Shown here: piece by piece, positions 27,253 through 36,297 of the stretch
Numbering within the stretch: position 1 is the stretch's first letter
Layout of the letters: every line of letters starts with the position of its first letter
NCBI RefSeq assembly: GCF_029962605.1
Contig: NZ_CP124750.1
Location: forward strand, 558,001 to 622,000
Origin: Serratia sarumanii
GTDB lineage: Bacteria; Pseudomonadota; Gammaproteobacteria; Enterobacterales; Enterobacteriaceae
DNA length: 64,000 bases
Direction: 5' to 3'
Notes under the pieces: model-generated
The model's input: only the letters and a program-made list of their open reading frames with translations
The model's database searches: none
What the model was told of the DNA's origin: nothing
Program-made: the position numbers and the translations under genes

Positions 27253-27366
27253 GCGAATTGAAGATAGCGCCAGGCGGCGCCAAACGTATAAGACGAAAAA
27301 ATGATGACCTTTCTCGGGCTGAGGCGTCGGGTTGTTCAGTCCGCATGACCATACGGGGAACAAACG

Positions 27367-29079
27367 ATGCAGAAAAAAACGTTGGCGGTGGCGTTGAGCG
27401 GCGCCTTATCGGGTCTGGCACAGGGGGCGGACGCCGATCGCCCCAATGTGCTGATCATTCTGGTGGACGACATGGGCTACTCCGACATCAGCCCGTTCGG
27501 CGGCGAGATACCGACGCCCAACCTGCAGGCGTTGGCCGAACGGGGCGTGCGCATGAGCCAGTACTACACCTCGCCGATGTCGGCGCCGGCACGGTCGATG
27601 CTGATGACCGGCAACACCAATCAGCAGGCCGGCATGGGCGGCATGTGGTGGTATGAGAGCACCGCCGCGCAGCCGGGCTATGAAATGCGCCTGACCGACC
27701 GCGTGACCACGCTGCCGGAGCGTTTTCGCGACGCGGGTTACGCCACCATGATGGCGGGCAAATGGCACCTGGGCTATGTCGACGGCGCCAAACCGACCGA
27801 TCGCGGCTTCGAGCGCGCCTTCGCCTTTATGGGCGGCGGCACCAGCCATTTCGACGATGCGAAACCGCTGGGCACCGTGGAGGCGTTCCACACCTTCTAC
27901 ACTCTGAACGGCAAACGCGTGTCGTTGCCCAAAGATTTCTATTCCAGCAAGGCCTATGCCGATCAGCTGGAACAGTGGATCCGCGATACGCCGCAAAATA
28001 AGCCCGTCTTCGCCTATCTGGCCTTCACCGCGCCGCACGATCCATTGCAGGCGCCGGATGACTGGATCGCAAAATTCGACGGCAAATACGACGCCGGTTA
28101 CCAGCAGGTCTATCAGCAGCGCATTCAGCGCCTGAAAGCGCTGGGGCTGATTTCCGAGCGTACGCCGATGCCGACGCTGGCGCTGGATAAGGCCTGGAAC
28201 GCGCTGACGCCCGAGCAGCAAAAATATGAAGCCAAGACCATGCAGGTGTACGCGGCGATGATCGCTTACATGGACGATCAGGTCGGCGCGGTGCTGAACA
28301 CCCTGAAGCAGACCGGCCGCGACCAAAATACGGTGATCGTGTTCGCCACCGACAACGGCGCCAACCCCGCCAGCGGCTTCTACTACGGCTCGAAGCCGGA
28401 GTATTGGCGGCAGTTCGACAACAGCTACGCCAACCTCGGCCGCAAGGGCTCGTTCATCTCCTACGGGCCGCACTGGGCCAACGTCAGCAACGCGCCGTAC
28501 GCCAATTACCACAAAACCACCAGCGCGCAGGGCGGCATCAATACCGATTTCATCATCTCCGCGCCGCGGCTGAAGGGGCGCGGCGGCATCGACCGCACGC
28601 CGATGGCGGTGTATGACATCGCCCCGACGCTGTATGACTATGCCGGCATCGACGCCAACAAACCGCTGAAGGCCAAACCGACCCTGCCGATGGTCGGCGT
28701 CAGCTTCAAACGCTATTTCAGCGGCGAGGCCGACGGCGTGCCGCGCGCGACCTACGGCGTGGAGCTGCATAACCAGGCCGCCTATGTGGACGGCGTCTGG
28801 AAGCTGCGGCGGTTGGTGAAGGCCGGGCCGACGGCGCAGATGGCGCCGTGGGGGCTGTTCAACCTGCATGACGATCCGCTGGAAACGCGCGATCTGGCCG
28901 CCGCCAACCCGGAGCGAGTCAAACGGCTGAGCGAGGCGTATCGCCGCTTTGCGCAGCAGGGCATGGTCATTGAAGCCAAAGGCGCAGCGATCGACTACCT
29001 CGGCGTCGACGCCAGCACCGGCGACTACATCGGCCTGGATCCGTTGACTCACAAACCGTTGCCGCAGGCGGCGCCATGA
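27367..29079 (+). CDS. Ser-type arylsulfatase, periplasmic
   Basis: 570 residues with a signal peptide (cleavage near AQG, residue 20). The sulfatase signature [11 protein letters not shown] begins at Ser72, which a radical-SAM enzyme must convert to formylglycine; the Klebsiella arylsulfatase AtsA also uses Ser72. Metal-binding residues appear in [10 protein letters not shown] and FATDNGAN, and GKWHLG is conserved. It releases sulfate from aryl or similar esters. The next gene, overlapping by four bases, encodes the matching maturase. The promoter carries a palindrome shared with the permease operon. Confidence 0.92.
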   Translation: MQKKTLAVALSGALSGLAQGADADRPNVLIILVDDMGYSDISPFGGEIPTPNLQALAERGVRMSQYYTSPMSAPARSMLMTGNTNQQAGMGGMWWYESTAAQPGYEMRLTDRVTTLPERFRDAGYATMMAGKWHLGYVDGAKPTDRGFERAFAFMGGGTSHFDDAKPLGTVEAFHTFYTLNGKRVSLPKDFYSSKAYADQLEQWIRDTPQNKPVFAYLAFTAPHDPLQAPDDWIAKFDGKYDAGYQQVYQQRIQRLKALGLISERTPMPTLALDKAWNALTPEQQKYEAKTMQVYAAMIAYMDDQVGAVLNTLKQTGRDQNTVIVFATDNGANPASGFYYGSKPEYWRQFDNSYANLGRKGSFISYGPHWANVSNAPYANYHKTTSAQGGINTDFIISAPRLKGRGGIDRTPMAVYDIAPTLYDYAGIDANKPLKAKPTLPMVGVSFKRYFSGEADGVPRATYGVELHNQAAYVDGVWKLRRLVKAGPTAQMAPWGLFNLHDDPLETRDLAAANPERVKRLSEAYRRFAQQGMVIEAKGAAIDYLGVDASTGDYIGLDPLTHKPLPQAAP

Positions 29080-30260
29080 ACCTGGTCCAGCTGCGCGCGC
29101 AGCAGATCCCGGTAGAGAGCGAACCGCGCGCGGCGGCGCCTTTTCATCTGTTGGTGAAGCCGATCGGCGCCGGCTGCAACCTGGGCTGCCGCTACTGCTA
29201 CTATCCGCAGCGCCAGCAGGAGCGGACGCGCAAGATGGACGACGACCTGCTGGCGGAATTTATCCGCGGCTACATCGCCGCCCAGCCGCGTTACAGCCGC
29301 GAGATCAACTTCGTCTGGCAGGGCGGTGAGCCGCTGCTGGCGGGGATCGGTTTTTACAAGCGGGCGCTGGCGTTGCAACGCCGCTACGCGCCGTCGGGCG
29401 TGCGGATCAGCAACAGCCTGCAGACTAACGGTACCCTGCTGAACGACGCCTGGTGCCGGCTGTTCCGGCAGCATCACTTTATCCTCGGCGTCAGCCTGGA
29501 CGGCGATCGCGAGGTGCAGGACGCCCACCGGCCGGACAAGCGCGGCGGTGCCAGCTATGACGCCGCGCTGCGCGGCATTGCGCTGTTGCAGCGCCATCAG
29601 ATCGATTTCAACCTGCTGATGGTGGTGCACGACGGCGTCGCGGATCGCGCCGAGGCGATCTACGATCATGCGGTGGCGATCGGGGCGCGCTATCTGCAGT
29701 TCCAGCCGCTGATGCTGGAAGGGGATGCGCCCACCGCCGGCTATGGGCTAAGCGCCGCCAACTGGGGGCGCTTCATGCTGGCGGTGTACCGCCGCTGGCG
29801 CAGCCGCGGGCACGTCGGCCAGGTGTTTGTGATGAACATCGAACAGGTCTACGCGCAGTATTTCACCCACGTCAGCCCCAGCTGCGTACACGCCGAACGC
29901 TGCGGCGGCAATCTGGTGATGGAGCCGGACGGGCGGCTTTACGCCTGCGATCATCTGATCAACGCGCAGCACCTGCTCGGCCATGCCGATCGCCACACGC
30001 CGCTCGCCACCCTGGCGGCAAGGGCGGCGGAGATGCCGTTCGGTAAAAACAAGAGCCTGCGCCGCGAGTGCCAACGCTGCAGCGTGAAAAGCGTCTGCCA
30101 GGGCGGCTGCCCGGCGCATGTGGGCGAAGATCGCTACAACCGGCTGTGCGCCGGCTATTACGCCTTCTTTTCCGCGCTGCTGGCGCCGCTGCGCGCCTAC
30201 CCGCGCAGCCCGCAGGGGGCGATGCAGTGGCGCGCCGCCGTGAGCGCGGCCGCAGGTTGA
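29076..30260 (+). CDS. Anaerobic sulfatase-maturating radical SAM enzyme (anSME)
   Basis: 394 residues. [10 protein letters not shown] (Cys34, Cys38, Cys41) binds the radical-SAM iron-sulfur cluster; [10 protein letters not shown] is the conserved GGEP motif; the C-terminal Cys-rich part ([34 protein letters not shown]) is the SPASM domain with two more clusters. It oxidises the sulfatase Ser to formylglycine in the cytoplasm before export. The start overlaps the sulfatase stop (ATGA), which implies coupled translation. Confidence 0.93.
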   Translation: MNLVQLRAQQIPVESEPRAAAPFHLLVKPIGAGCNLGCRYCYYPQRQQERTRKMDDDLLAEFIRGYIAAQPRYSREINFVWQGGEPLLAGIGFYKRALALQRRYAPSGVRISNSLQTNGTLLNDAWCRLFRQHHFILGVSLDGDREVQDAHRPDKRGGASYDAALRGIALLQRHQIDFNLLMVVHDGVADRAEAIYDHAVAIGARYLQFQPLMLEGDAPTAGYGLSAANWGRFMLAVYRRWRSRGHVGQVFVMNIEQVYAQYFTHVSPSCVHAERCGGNLVMEPDGRLYACDHLINAQHLLGHADRHTPLATLAARAAEMPFGKNKSLRRECQRCSVKSVCQGGCPAHVGEDRYNRLCAGYYAFFSALLAPLRAYPRSPQGAMQWRAAVSAAAG

Positions 30261-30267
30261 AACCGTC

Positions 30268-30313
30268 TCGTCCTTAAGGACGATAGTCAGCATTTTCCTT
30301 TCCTCTCTATAGT
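30268..30313 (+). promoter_or_regulatory. Predicted activator site and -10 box of the permease-MoaF operon
   Basis: TCGTCCTTAAGGACGA (30268-30283) is a perfect 16-base palindrome eight bases after the anSME stop, followed by TAG and, after 24 bases, TATAGT (30308-30313). Fourteen of 16 bases equal the sulfatase-promoter palindrome and the spacing is identical. Confidence 0.65.
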
Positions 30314-30389
30314 GAGATTACCGCCGCTGGCGGTGAAAAACCTGCAAGCACCTGCATGCATCAGGCCAAAACTATAAGAGGAAATAACC

Positions 30390-31883
30390 ATGAACCTGTC
30401 GTCGCGGTTGCACGCCCACCTGGCTCGAGGCAAGGTCGGCTTTCCCACCACCCTGGCCAGTTCGGTCGGGGTGATCATGGCCAGCCCGGTGATCCTGACG
30501 GTCACCAGCGGCTTCGGCATCGGCGGCGACACCTTCGCGCTGGCGATGCTGATCGCCTTCATCATGATGCAGGCGCAGCTCACCACCTTCTCCGAAGCGG
30601 CGGCGCTGCTGCCGACCTCCGGTTCGGTTTACGACTACATCTCCTGCGGCATGGGGCGCTTTTTCGCCATCACCGGCGCGCTGTCGGCCTACCTGATCGT
30701 GCACATCTTCGCTGGCACTGCCGAGACCATTCTCTCCGGCATCATGGCGCTGGTGAACTTCGAGCACCTCAACACCCTGATGGAAAGCCACAACGCCTCC
30801 TGGATGGTCGGCGTCGGGCTGGTCATCGTGTTCGGCCTGCTCAACGCGTTCGGCATCGAGGCCTTCGGCAAGGCGGAGATCGTGCTGACCTTCGCCATGT
30901 GGAGCACGCTGGTGATTTTCGGCATCGTCGGGCTGCTGTCGCCGCATGCGGTGCCGCTCGAGGGCTGGTTCGGCAGCACGCTGAGCCTGAACGATCCCTT
31001 CGCGGTGTTCAGCCTGATCGGCATGGCGATGTTCATGTTCGTCGGCTGTGAGCTGGTGACGCCGATGGCGCCGGAGATCAAACGTTGCGATCGGGTGATC
31101 CCGCGCGCGATGGCGCTGGGGTTGTGCGGCGTGGCGGTATGCATGGCGCTGTATGGCGCGGCGCTCAGCCACCAGGTGGAAAACGTGGTGATCGACGCCG
31201 CCAGCGGCACGCGTCTGCTGGAAACGCCGATGGCCATCCCGGCGTTCGCCGGCCAGGTAATGGGCCAGTTCGGCAAATACTGGCTCGGCGTCGGCCTGTT
31301 GTTGGCCGGCGCCGCGACCATCAACACGCTGATGGCGGCGGTGCCGCGCATTCTGTACGGCATGGCGCTGGACGGCGCGCTGCCGCGCATGTTCGCCTAT
31401 CTGCACCCGCGCTTTAAAACGCCGGTGGTCGGCATTCTGGTGGCGGTATTGATCCCCTGCGTACACGCCTTCGCCATTCAGGGCAACCTCGACAGGATCA
31501 TTCCGCTGGTGCTGGCGGCGGTGTGCGCCTGGGGCGTGGCCTACCTGCTGGTGACCTGCTCGGTGGTGATCCTGCGCGTACGCCGCCCCGATCTGCCGCG
31601 CGCCTATAAATCGCCGTGGTTCCCGCTGCCGCAGATCGTTTCCAGCGTCGGCATCGTGCTGGCCATCGTTTACATCACGCCGCCGGGAATGAACCCGAGC
31701 GACATCTACATTCCCTTTGGCTGGATGATCGGCCTGACCGCCGCCTATGCGCTGTTCTGGACGCTGTGCGTGCAGAAAGTGAATCCGTTCAAGCCGGTGC
31801 CGGTCGAGCAGGTGCTGGAGAACGCGTTCGCCAAAGGTGAAAACGAGGAGGCGCAGTTTGATCGGCTTACTTCCCTCACTTAA
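30390..31883 (+). CDS. APC-superfamily permease, probable amine importer
   Basis: 497 residues with about 12 membrane helices. The first helix region (TTLASSVGVIMASPVILTVTSGFGIGGDTFALAM) and MQAQLTTFSEAAALLPTSGSVYDYIS follow the APC pattern. It leads an operon with an unknown gene, two SDRs and MoaF, and shares a promoter palindrome with the sulfatase operon. Import of a biogenic amine such as tyramine is the best guess from context; sequence alone supports only amino acid or amine transport. Confidence 0.85.
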   Translation: MNLSSRLHAHLARGKVGFPTTLASSVGVIMASPVILTVTSGFGIGGDTFALAMLIAFIMMQAQLTTFSEAAALLPTSGSVYDYISCGMGRFFAITGALSAYLIVHIFAGTAETILSGIMALVNFEHLNTLMESHNASWMVGVGLVIVFGLLNAFGIEAFGKAEIVLTFAMWSTLVIFGIVGLLSPHAVPLEGWFGSTLSLNDPFAVFSLIGMAMFMFVGCELVTPMAPEIKRCDRVIPRAMALGLCGVAVCMALYGAALSHQVENVVIDAASGTRLLETPMAIPAFAGQVMGQFGKYWLGVGLLLAGAATINTLMAAVPRILYGMALDGALPRMFAYLHPRFKTPVVGILVAVLIPCVHAFAIQGNLDRIIPLVLAAVCAWGVAYLLVTCSVVILRVRRPDLPRAYKSPWFPLPQIVSSVGIVLAIVYITPPGMNPSDIYIPFGWMIGLTAAYALFWTLCVQKVNPFKPVPVEQVLENAFAKGENEEAQFDRLTSLT

Positions 31884-32448
31884 TCGCGCCTGGCGGCGAG
31901 CGCCGTCGGGCTATCGGCCGGGCGCCGCGCTGGATCGTCTGGCGCGCAACCTGGAGCCCTATGCGTGCGAACGCCTGGCACCGGGCCTGCTGCGGCTGAC
32001 GCTGCCGCAGGGGCTGCAGATCGAGATCGGCGAACAGGTCCAGGGGCTGTTTATGGCGCATATCGTCAGCCACCGCTTTCGGTTGCAGGGCGCGTGCGCG
32101 GCGCAGCCCCCGCTGACGCTGGACGTGGTGACCGGCGGCTGGCTGCGGCGGCGCGGGGTGCGTTATCTGCTGCGCCAGCGCCACGCGGCCGCGCAGCGGG
32201 TGCTGGACGGCCTGCAGCGCTACCCGCAGATCGGCGAGACGCTGGCGCAGCTGGATTTTCGCCGCGTGCGGCTGACGGTGAACGACGGGCGTTGGCAGGT
32301 GGAGATTGAGCATTTTGCCGCGTCGGAGGTAGTCAGCCGTTTGCCGGCCGGCCGCCGCTACCTGCGGCTGGATGCCGAACAGCGGCGGCTGCTGTTGAGC
32401 AGCCTGCTGATGATCGGCCAACTGATGGAGAAGCTGAATCATGAATAG
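31858..32448 (+). CDS. Conserved protein of unknown function (possibly DUF3156)
   Basis: 196 residues, rich in Arg and Leu, without signal peptide or clear helices. The best start is TTG at 31858: a perfect AGGAGG lies six bases upstream, inside the end of the permease gene. Overlaps of 26 bases with the permease and 8 with the next SDR show tight coupling. The pattern (GLQIEIGEQVQGLFMAHIVSHRF, LRRRGVRYLLRQR) suggests the DUF3156 family, but I am not certain. No function is known to me. Confidence 0.75.
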   Translation: MIGLLPSLNRAWRRAPSGYRPGAALDRLARNLEPYACERLAPGLLRLTLPQGLQIEIGEQVQGLFMAHIVSHRFRLQGACAAQPPLTLDVVTGGWLRRRGVRYLLRQRHAAAQRVLDGLQRYPQIGETLAQLDFRRVRLTVNDGRWQVEIEHFAASEVVSRLPAGRRYLRLDAEQRRLLLSSLLMIGQLMEKLNHE

Positions 32449-33223
32449 AGTGGTTGTGATTACCGGCGGCGGCACCGGCGTCGGCGCCGCCTGCGCCCGT
32501 CTGCTGGCGGCGCAGGGCGATCGGGTGTTCATCATCGGCCGCCGCCCGGAACCGCTGGCGGCGCTGGCGCAAGAGATCGGCGCGCAGGCGCTGGTGGGCG
32601 ATGCCGCCAGTGGCGAGAGCTGGAACCATGCGCTGCTGCCGGCTATTCTGCGCGAAGCCGGGCGCATCGACTGCCTGATCGGCAGCGCCGGCGGCATGGG
32701 CTTCAAGCGCATCACCGAGATGACCGACGCGCAGTGGCAAGGGGCGATGGACAGCAACCTCAACAGCGCCTTCGCCAGCGCGCGCGCCTGCCTGCCGGAG
32801 CTGATTAAAAGCGGCGGCAACCTGCTGTTTGTCGCGTCGATCGCCTCGCTGGCCGCCGGGCCGGAGGTCTGCGGCTACGTCACCGCCAAGCACGCGCTGA
32901 TCGGGCTGATGCGCTCCATCGCCCGCGACTATGGCCCGCTGGGCGTGCGCGCCAACGCGGTGTGCCCCGGCTGGGTGACCACGCCGATGGCGGACGAAGA
33001 GATGCAACTGCTGATGGACGCCCATCAGATTTCGCTGGAGCAGGCTTACCAGATGGTCTGCCGCGACGTGCCGCTGCGCCGCCCGGCCAGCGCCGAGGAG
33101 ATCGCCCGCGTCTGCCGTTTCCTGTGTTCCAGCGAAGCTTCAATCATTACCGGCGCGGCGCTGGTGGCCGACGGCGGCTCCACCATCGTTGACGTGCCGA
33201 CCCTGGCTTTCACTTCCCTGTAA
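32441..33223 (+). CDS. SDR-family oxidoreductase
   Basis: 260 residues. The NAD(P)-binding TGGGTGVGAACARLL, the NNAG-like position GSAGG, Ser in LLFVASIAS, Tyr/Lys in YVTAKHA and the PGWVTTPM segment are complete. The NNAG motif is altered to GSAGG. It lies between the unknown gene (8-base overlap) and moaF (12-base gap). It probably reduces or oxidises an intermediate of amine catabolism; the substrate is unknown. Confidence 0.87.
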   Translation: MNRVVVITGGGTGVGAACARLLAAQGDRVFIIGRRPEPLAALAQEIGAQALVGDAASGESWNHALLPAILREAGRIDCLIGSAGGMGFKRITEMTDAQWQGAMDSNLNSAFASARACLPELIKSGGNLLFVASIASLAAGPEVCGYVTAKHALIGLMRSIARDYGPLGVRANAVCPGWVTTPMADEEMQLLMDAHQISLEQAYQMVCRDVPLRRPASAEEIARVCRFLCSSEASIITGAALVADGGSTIVDVPTLAFTSL

Positions 33224-33234
33224 GGAGCATTTCC

Positions 33235-34032
33235 ATGAGTTCAGAAGCGGTATTCATTCAGGTTGGCGCGTTGGCGGAAGGCTTTGCGCCGCACAGCAAT
33301 ACGCTGGAACGGCAGCACGGGCTGGCGGGCAGCACGCTGACGCTGCGCTTTAGCGACGGCGCGACGCAGCGCTGCCGGTTTACCGACGAGCAGACGCTGG
33401 AGTGGGGCGAACGGTGCGGCGTCGCCTATCGCGCCACCAGCATTCGCCCCGGCGTGCTGTTTATCGATTTTCTCGATCCCGCCCGCGCCAACGCCAGCAT
33501 TACGCTGGTATGCGACCGCAATCAGGGCAACTTCACTGCGGTATACGGCCAACTGCCGGACGAAGCGCAGGCGCGGCTCGATGCCTTCAGCCGGGTGGAA
33601 CAGGGGCTGCCGCTGACCGCGGTCGAGGCCGAGTTCCGCTTCGGCACGCTGGATGACGCCGACGTGGCGCCGCCGGGCTTTACCGATGAGCTGATCGGCA
33701 TGCGCAATATGTACACCTACAGCCCGACCGAGCGGTACGAGCACATCTACCTGAACGATAACTTCTACGCCTGGCAGTGTCTGGACGGGGTGGAGAAAGG
33801 GCTGGCGGACGTCGATCGCTGCCACTACGTGAAGGTGGCGGAGCAGCTTTATCTGTTCGTCTGGCGCGAGAAGATCATCCCGACGCTGGGCGTGGTGATG
33901 ATCGATCTGCAGGGCATGCGCACCGACGGCAAGATCCTCGGTTATCAGGGCAGCGATTTCAGCGCGCTGAGCAACTTTGCGGTCGGCGCCCATGCGCAGG
34001 TGCTGAACACCACGCGCCACCCGCGAGGATAG
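33235..34032 (+). CDS. moaF: MoaF-family protein of the monoamine regulon
   Basis: 265 residues. The two-part layout matches MoaF: an N-terminal lipocalin-like half (LAGSTLTLRFSDGATQRCRF, YRATSIRPGVLFIDFLD) and a C-terminal half (RYEHIYLNDNFYAWQCLDGVEKGLADVDRCHYVKVAEQLYLFVWREKIIPTLG). In Klebsiella, moaF is induced by tyramine as part of the monoamine regulon; despite the name it is unrelated to molybdenum cofactor synthesis. The biochemical role is unknown. GGAGC precedes the ATG. Its presence is the strongest single sign that this operon deals with monoamines. Confidence 0.85.
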   Translation: MSSEAVFIQVGALAEGFAPHSNTLERQHGLAGSTLTLRFSDGATQRCRFTDEQTLEWGERCGVAYRATSIRPGVLFIDFLDPARANASITLVCDRNQGNFTAVYGQLPDEAQARLDAFSRVEQGLPLTAVEAEFRFGTLDDADVAPPGFTDELIGMRNMYTYSPTERYEHIYLNDNFYAWQCLDGVEKGLADVDRCHYVKVAEQLYLFVWREKIIPTLGVVMIDLQGMRTDGKILGYQGSDFSALSNFAVGAHAQVLNTTRHPRG

Positions 34033-34036
34033 GGCG

Positions 34037-34828
34037 ATGAGCGCAACCTATGCGGCCGACGCCTTCGCGGGGCAGGCGGTGCTGGTGACCGGCGGCGCGC
34101 AGGGCATTGGGCTGGCGATCGTCAGCGCCTTTGCCCGGTTGGGCGCCGAGGTGACGATCGCGGACGTGCAGCTGCCGCAGGCGCAGGCGGCGGCGCAGGC
34201 GCTGCGGGACGAAGGGCTGAGCGTGCAGGCGCTGGCCTGCGATCTGGCCGAACCGGGGCAGATCGCCGAGCTGGTGACGGCGGTAGGTGAGCGGCATCAA
34301 CGGCTGGACGTGGTGATCCACAACGCCGCTTACTTTCCGCTGACGCCGTTCGCCGCCATCGACGCGGCCCTGCTGCAACGCACGCTGAGCGTCAATCTGA
34401 TGGCGCCGTTCTTTCTGGCGCAGGCGGCGCTGCCGTGGATGCGCCGCCGGGGCGGCGGCTGCCTTCTGGTGACCTCGTCGGTGACCGGCCCGCGGGTAGC
34501 CTACCCGGGGCTGGCGCACTACGCCGCCTCCAAGGCCGGGGTGAACGGGTTTATTCGCGCGGCGGCGCTGGAGCTGGCGGCGGAGAAAATTCGCGTCAAC
34601 GGCGTGGAACCGGGGATGATCCGCACGCCGGCGATGGCCAACCTGGGCGGCGCACAGGTGAATCAGGCGATCGCCGCCTCGGTGCCGCTAGGGCGGCTGG
34701 GGGAACCGGAAGACATCGCCGCGGCGATGGTGTTTCTCGCTTCGCCGGCGGCGGCCTACATCACCGGCCAGACGCTGGTGGTGGACGGCGGCGCGCTGTT
34801 GCCGGAAACGAATTCTCTGCTTACTTGA
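34037..34828 (+). CDS. SDR-family oxidoreductase, last gene of the permease-MoaF operon
   Basis: 263 residues with TGGAQGIGLAIVSAFARLGAEV, HNAA at the NNAG position, Ser in LLVTSSVTG, Tyr/Lys in HYAASKAGVNG, and the DGGALLP C-terminus. It starts four bases after the moaF stop. It is related to 3-oxoacyl-ACP or sugar dehydrogenases in sequence, but its genomic place suggests a role with the other amine-linked genes. The substrate is not predictable. Confidence 0.87.
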   Translation: MSATYAADAFAGQAVLVTGGAQGIGLAIVSAFARLGAEVTIADVQLPQAQAAAQALRDEGLSVQALACDLAEPGQIAELVTAVGERHQRLDVVIHNAAYFPLTPFAAIDAALLQRTLSVNLMAPFFLAQAALPWMRRRGGGCLLVTSSVTGPRVAYPGLAHYAASKAGVNGFIRAAALELAAEKIRVNGVEPGMIRTPAMANLGGAQVNQAIAASVPLGRLGEPEDIAAAMVFLASPAAAYITGQTLVVDGGALLPETNSLLT

Positions 34829-34884
34829 CGCTGCAGCGTTGTTTGCTGCAACGCCAATTAATTTGAGAATTCCGGTTGGTTAAA

Positions 34885-35337
34885 TCACTTCTTAGTGGGA
34901 TGCGCGGTGACGTTGGCGGGCAGGCTGTCGCCCAGGGTGATCAGCTCGTCCAGCAGCGTCATCAGCTGGTCCATTTTCTGCCGCGAGAAAGCGGCTTCAA
35001 TCTCGGCGTAGCCCTGTTCCACCTGGTGGCGCGCCACTTCATACAGATCCTGGCCCTGCTGGGTCAGCGACACGTACAGCTTGCGCTGATCGTTGACCGG
35101 CTTGAGGCGGAAGATCAGCTTGTCACGCTCCATGCGCGACAGAATGCCGGTCAGGCTGGGGCGCAGGATGCAGGTTTCCGCCGCCAGCTCGTGGAATTCG
35201 ATCGAGCGGTTGTTGGCCAGCACGCGGATGATGCGCCACTGCTGTTCGGTCAAATTGTGGCTTTTCAGGATCGGGCGGAAGAACCCCATGGCGGTTTCAC
35301 GCGCCTGCAGCAGGGCGATGGTTAACGATTCATGCAT
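34885..35337 (-). CDS. hpaR: HpaR, MarR-family repressor of the hpa operon
   Basis: 150 residues beginning MHESLTIALLQARETAMGFFRP, very like E. coli HpaR. The winged helix (HNLTEQQWRIIRVLAN, CILRPSLTGILSRMERDKLIFRLKPVNDQRKLYVSLTQQG) is intact. HpaR represses the meta-cleavage operon until 4-hydroxyphenylacetate or its relatives bind. The start is placed at residue M of MHES, as in the family; seven more upstream residues are in frame but not conserved. It is divergent from hpaG1. Confidence 0.93.
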   Translation of the reverse strand: MHESLTIALLQARETAMGFFRPILKSHNLTEQQWRIIRVLANNRSIEFHELAAETCILRPSLTGILSRMERDKLIFRLKPVNDQRKLYVSLTQQGQDLYEVARHQVEQGYAEIEAAFSRQKMDQLMTLLDELITLGDSLPANVTAHPTKK

Positions 35338-35545
35338 AAGTTTGGCCTTAGCTATCAAGGTGTTCGTTGTTACGGCGCTCGTTATGGGGGCGCCCGCCCC
35401 GCAAAGCCCGATTTTGTTAATAACTTAATAGTAGCCAAAGTTACCCGTAGGGATAAAGCAAAAATGCGTGCCGCAGCGAAAAATGGCGAGAAAAATGATT
35501 AATACGTTGAATAATCACGCTAATGTTCGTTATTTGTGAATATTT

Positions 35546-35561
35546 TGTTATCACGATCACA
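35546..35561. promoter_or_regulatory. CRP-like site upstream of hpaG1
   Basis: TGTTATCACGATCACA has the right 6-base spacing; the right half is a perfect TCACA and the left TGTTA differs at one base from TGTGA. It lies about 110 bases before hpaG1. Catabolite control of hpa genes is known in E. coli, so the site is plausible. Confidence 0.4.
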
Positions 35562-35609
35562 AATCACTCCAAGCGCGTTGCGTAAAAGCTGCACAGCGTA
35601 TAAAAGTAA

Positions 35610-35627
35610 TCATTAATATATTAATGA
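35610..35627. promoter_or_regulatory. Perfect 18-base palindrome, candidate HpaR operator
   Basis: TCATTAATATATTAATGA is a perfect palindrome 37 bases before the hpaG1 start, where a repressor would cover the promoter or start of transcription. MarR-family proteins bind such AT-rich palindromes. A near copy is at 27081-27098. Confidence 0.55.
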
Positions 35628-35664
35628 ACGCCGGTTGTCATGTTTTGCCATTGGAGGAGTTCGC

Positions 35665-36297
35665 ATGAAAGGCACCGTATTTTCCGTTGCGCTGAACCAC
35701 CGCAGCCAACTGGACGCCTGGGATCAGGCGTTTCACCAGCCACCGTATCAGACCCCGCCCAAAACCCCGGTGTGGTTTATCAAACCGCGCAACACCCACC
35801 TCGCCAACGGCGGGGCGATCCCGTTTCCGGCCGGTGAAACCGTGCAGAGCGGCGGCACGCTGGCGGTGATCATCGGCGATACCGCGCGCAAGGTGCCGGT
35901 TGAGCAGGTGAGCCGTTATCTGGCCGGCTACGCGTTGGCCAACGACGTCAGCCTGCCGGAAAGCAGCTTCTATCGCCCGGCGATCAAGGCCAAATGCCGC
36001 GACGGGTTCTGCCCGCTGGGGGAGATCGGCCAGCTGGAGGCCGCCGATCGGCTGGAGATCGTCACCGAGATCAACGGCGTGGAGCAGGATCGCTGGTCCA
36101 CCGCCGATCTGGTGCGCTCGGTGCCGGAGCTGATCGCCGCCATCAGCGATTTCATCACCCTGCAGCCGGGCGATGCGGTGCTGATCGGCACCCCGCACCA
36201 GCGGGTGGAGATCAAACCGGGGGATGAGGTGACGGTGCGCGCCGCCGGCCTGCCCACGCTGACCAACCGCGTCACCCAAGCAGGAGCCGCATCATGA
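35665..36297 (+). CDS. hpaG1: HpaG1, N-terminal subunit of the hpa isomerase/decarboxylase
   Basis: 210 residues of the fumarylacetoacetate hydrolase fold. With HpaG2 it decarboxylates 5-oxo-pent-3-ene-1,2,5-tricarboxylate and isomerises the product in the homoprotocatechuate pathway. In E. coli the two halves are one protein; here they are separate genes overlapping by four bases (ATGA). PKTPVWFIKPRNTH and FITLQPGDAVLIGTPHQRVEI are recognisable. The start ATG follows GGAGG; the open frame starts ten codons earlier but without a ribosome site. Confidence 0.92.
   Translation: MKGTVFSVALNHRSQLDAWDQAFHQPPYQTPPKTPVWFIKPRNTHLANGGAIPFPAGETVQSGGTLAVIIGDTARKVPVEQVSRYLAGYALANDVSLPESSFYRPAIKAKCRDGFCPLGEIGQLEAADRLEIVTEINGVEQDRWSTADLVRSVPELIAAISDFITLQPGDAVLIGTPHQRVEIKPGDEVTVRAAGLPTLTNRVTQAGAAS

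Larger units (their letters stand above)
26885..27366. other. LuxR-sulfatase intergenic region
   Basis: 482 bases without a convincing gene. Both sides near the genes are regulatory: an AT-rich luxR promoter part up to about 27120, containing an 18-base palindrome at 27081-27098, and a sulfatase promoter with a 16-base palindrome at 27207-27222 and a -10 box at 27247-27252. Open frames through it (for example 27141-27656) are shadows. Confidence 0.6.
35338..35664. other. hpaR-hpaG1 divergent promoter region
   Basis: 327 AT-rich bases with no gene. It holds a CRP-like site (35546-35561) and an 18-base palindrome (35610-35627) near hpaG1. A second AT-rich repeat-like stretch (TTAATAACTTAATAG, about 35416-35430) lies near hpaR and might be the other HpaR site. 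Confidence 0.6.
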
